Position numbers and translations under genes: made by a program. The notes under the pieces are model-generated. The model was not told the DNA's origin and made no database searches. It saw only the letters and a list, made by a program, of their open reading frames with translations. 12,838 nucleotides of DNA from Patescibacteria group bacterium (GTDB lineage: Bacteria > Patescibacteriota > Minisyncoccia > Moranbacterales > JAKLHP01), in NCBI GenBank assembly GCA_022710085.1, contig JAKLHP010000016.1:1-12838 (forward strand). The letters run 5' to 3'. This document shows positions 11,762-12,838 of the stretch, one piece after another; position 1 is the stretch's first letter, and each line of letters begins with the position of its first letter.

Positions 11762-12838
11762 ATGGAATACCAAAACAACAGCTATAACCAATTTCCCGCT
11801 TATAGGAAAACAGCTTTTCAGTTTGTTTTCTTTTTGTTAATTTCTTTGGGATGTTTTGTTTTTTCAACAGGAATATCAAAAGCAGATGGAAATGATTCAT
11901 ATACCAAACTGCTTTTACATGGAGACGGAACTGGAAATAGTTTTACTGATTCTTCATCAAGCAATAAAACTATAAATGCCTATGGCAATTCAACCCAATC
12001 TTCAACCCAGAACAAGTTTGGAGGAAAGAGTATGTATTTTGATGGGAGCGGGGATTATTTAAGTAGCTCAGCTTCTTCCGACTTTGATTTTTCTACTAGC
12101 CAAGATTTTACAATTGATTTTTGGGTAAGATTCAATTCTGTTCCCGGCAGCTATGCTGGATTGGTAATGGCATATAACATATCTCCTGGAAGCCAAGGGG
12201 GAGGATGGATAATCGGAGTAAATTCATCTGGTAATTTTGCAGCATATAATGGGACAAGCTGGAAAATGAGTACTTTTAATCCAGCGACCAACATCTGGTA
12301 TCATATTGCCTGGGTTAGAAAAAATGGTGAAATTAACAATCTTTATGTTGATGGAACAAGTGTTTTAAATTGGAACAGCTCAAATTCCATAGGAAACAGT
12401 CAAGCTTTAAATATTGGCTCAGGGTGGGGTTCCTATTATAATTTACCTGGTTACATTGACGAACTCCGCATCTCCAAAGGCATCGCTCGCTGGACTTCCA
12501 ATTTTACCCCTCCTACCTCCGCCTATGACGGTGTCACAGCCCCCACCATCTCCGGCGTAACCGACGGTCAAACTTACTTCACTAGTGTTTCTCCCACCAC
12601 CGAAAACGGTACCGCCACCCTCAACGGTAACCCTTACACTTCCGGCACTCCCATCACAGAAAACGGAACTTACACTTTAACCGTAGATAACGGACAAGGA
12701 ACCACCACCTCTGCCACCTTCACTCTCTTAATATCCAAAACCATTAACAATCCCACCCCGACTGTAATCAACGATGATATAGATGACGGTATCATCTCCG
12801 TCTCCGGAACCAACACCCAAGCCTCAAGTGCTACCATC
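11762..12838 (+). CDS. LamG plus Ig-like secreted surface protein, 3' end outside window
   Basis: The frame is open to the last base; 359 residues are visible. ATG 11762 is the first start after an in-frame TAA near 11735. Residues 1-18 are polar, 19-38 hydrophobic, and SKADG follows, so an N-terminal signal peptide is likely. Residues 47-256 form a LamG/concanavalin A-like domain: LLLHGDGTGNSFTD, KFGGKSMYFDGSGDYL, FTIDFWVRF, WYHIAWVR, LYVDGT, and YIDELRISKGIARW. An Ig-like module (260-323) is homologous to one in the left-edge gene, and a Thr/Ser-rich segment follows. LamG folds bind carbohydrate or protein ligands; the ligand here is unknown. Codon use changes near codon 235 (12464), where 12 of the next 20 codons end in C against 4 of the 20 before. 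Likely role: cell-surface adhesion or interaction protein. Confidence 0.85.
   Translation, partial: MEYQNNSYNQFPAYRKTAFQFVFFLLISLGCFVFSTGISKADGNDSYTKLLLHGDGTGNSFTDSSSSNKTINAYGNSTQSSTQNKFGGKSMYFDGSGDYLSSSASSDFDFSTSQDFTIDFWVRFNSVPGSYAGLVMAYNISPGSQGGGWIIGVNSSGNFAAYNGTSWKMSTFNPATNIWYHIAWVRKNGEINNLYVDGTSVLNWNSSNSIGNSQALNIGSGWGSYYNLPGYIDELRISKGIARWTSNFTPPTSAYDGVTAPTISGVTDGQTYFTSVSPTTENGTATLNGNPYTSGTPITENGTYTLTVDNGQGTTTSATFTLLISKTINNPTPTVINDDIDDGIISVSGTNTQASSATI
12539..12730 (+). repeat. Ig-like module, copy B (paralogous to 1138-1329)
   Basis: Residues 260-323 of the right-edge protein align without gaps to the left-edge Ig-like module, with 39 of 64 residues identical. DNA identity is lower because synonymous positions differ: this copy uses many more C-ending codons. 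The shared module shows that the two edge genes are paralogous in part. Confidence 0.75.

Noticed and set aside
1..12838. CRISPR array, insertion sequence, tRNA or rRNA genes
   Set aside because: I saw no regularly spaced repeats, transposase motifs, terminal inverted repeats with target duplications, tRNA cloverleaf or rRNA sequence; I could not run dedicated searches.

Overview
The window looks like a piece of an A+T-rich genome of a Candidatus Patescibacteria (CPR) bacterium, most likely Parcubacteria-like. This is inference from gene style: large secreted beta-sandwich proteins built on LamG and Ig-like modules, beside a compact set of wall, division and replication genes whose start codons mostly lack a Shine-Dalgarno sequence. 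No rRNA, tRNA, CRISPR array or transposase was found. All ten visible stop codons are TAA (8) or TAG (2). No conserved gene has an internal TGA, so the standard bacterial code fits.

Layout. (1) 1-2352: the 3' part of a surface protein gene (four propeller-like repeats, tandem beta-sandwiches, an Ig-like module and a C-terminal beta domain). (2) 2358-2476: a near-consensus promoter followed within about 100 bases by an intrinsic terminator, just upstream of a CAP-domain membrane protein gene (2507-3391). (3) 3453-3527: three consecutive hairpins ending in a strong terminator, then a good promoter driving murA-mreB-glycosyltransferase (3608-7105). (4) 7104-7529: a compact minus-strand unit with its own promoter, a short hydrophobic frame that seems to need a -1 shift, a 75-residue protein with a perfect Shine-Dalgarno, and an intrinsic terminator. 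(5) 7518-10500: a second GT4 glycosyltransferase, a DNA polymerase III delta'-type clamp-loader subunit and FtsQ, closely packed. (6) 10560-11606: ychF. (7) 11615-11701: a perfect 12-bp hairpin, a perfect DnaA-box 9-mer and an extended -10 promoter. (8) 11762 to the right edge: the 5' part of a LamG plus Ig-like surface protein.

How it works together. MurA (first committed step of peptidoglycan synthesis), MreB (elongation scaffold) and FtsQ (divisome) form an envelope growth and division theme. The two GT4 enzymes suggest surface glycan assembly. The secreted proteins at both edges and the CAP protein would face the outside. The edge proteins share a homologous Ig-like module (39 of 64 residues identical by hand alignment). 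In each, codon choice changes sharply to C-ending codons part-way through, which suggests modular exchange between paralogous surface genes.

The most unusual parts are the self-contained minus-strand unit at 7104-7529, the promoter-terminator leader at 2358-2476, and the intragenic codon-use breakpoints in the surface genes.
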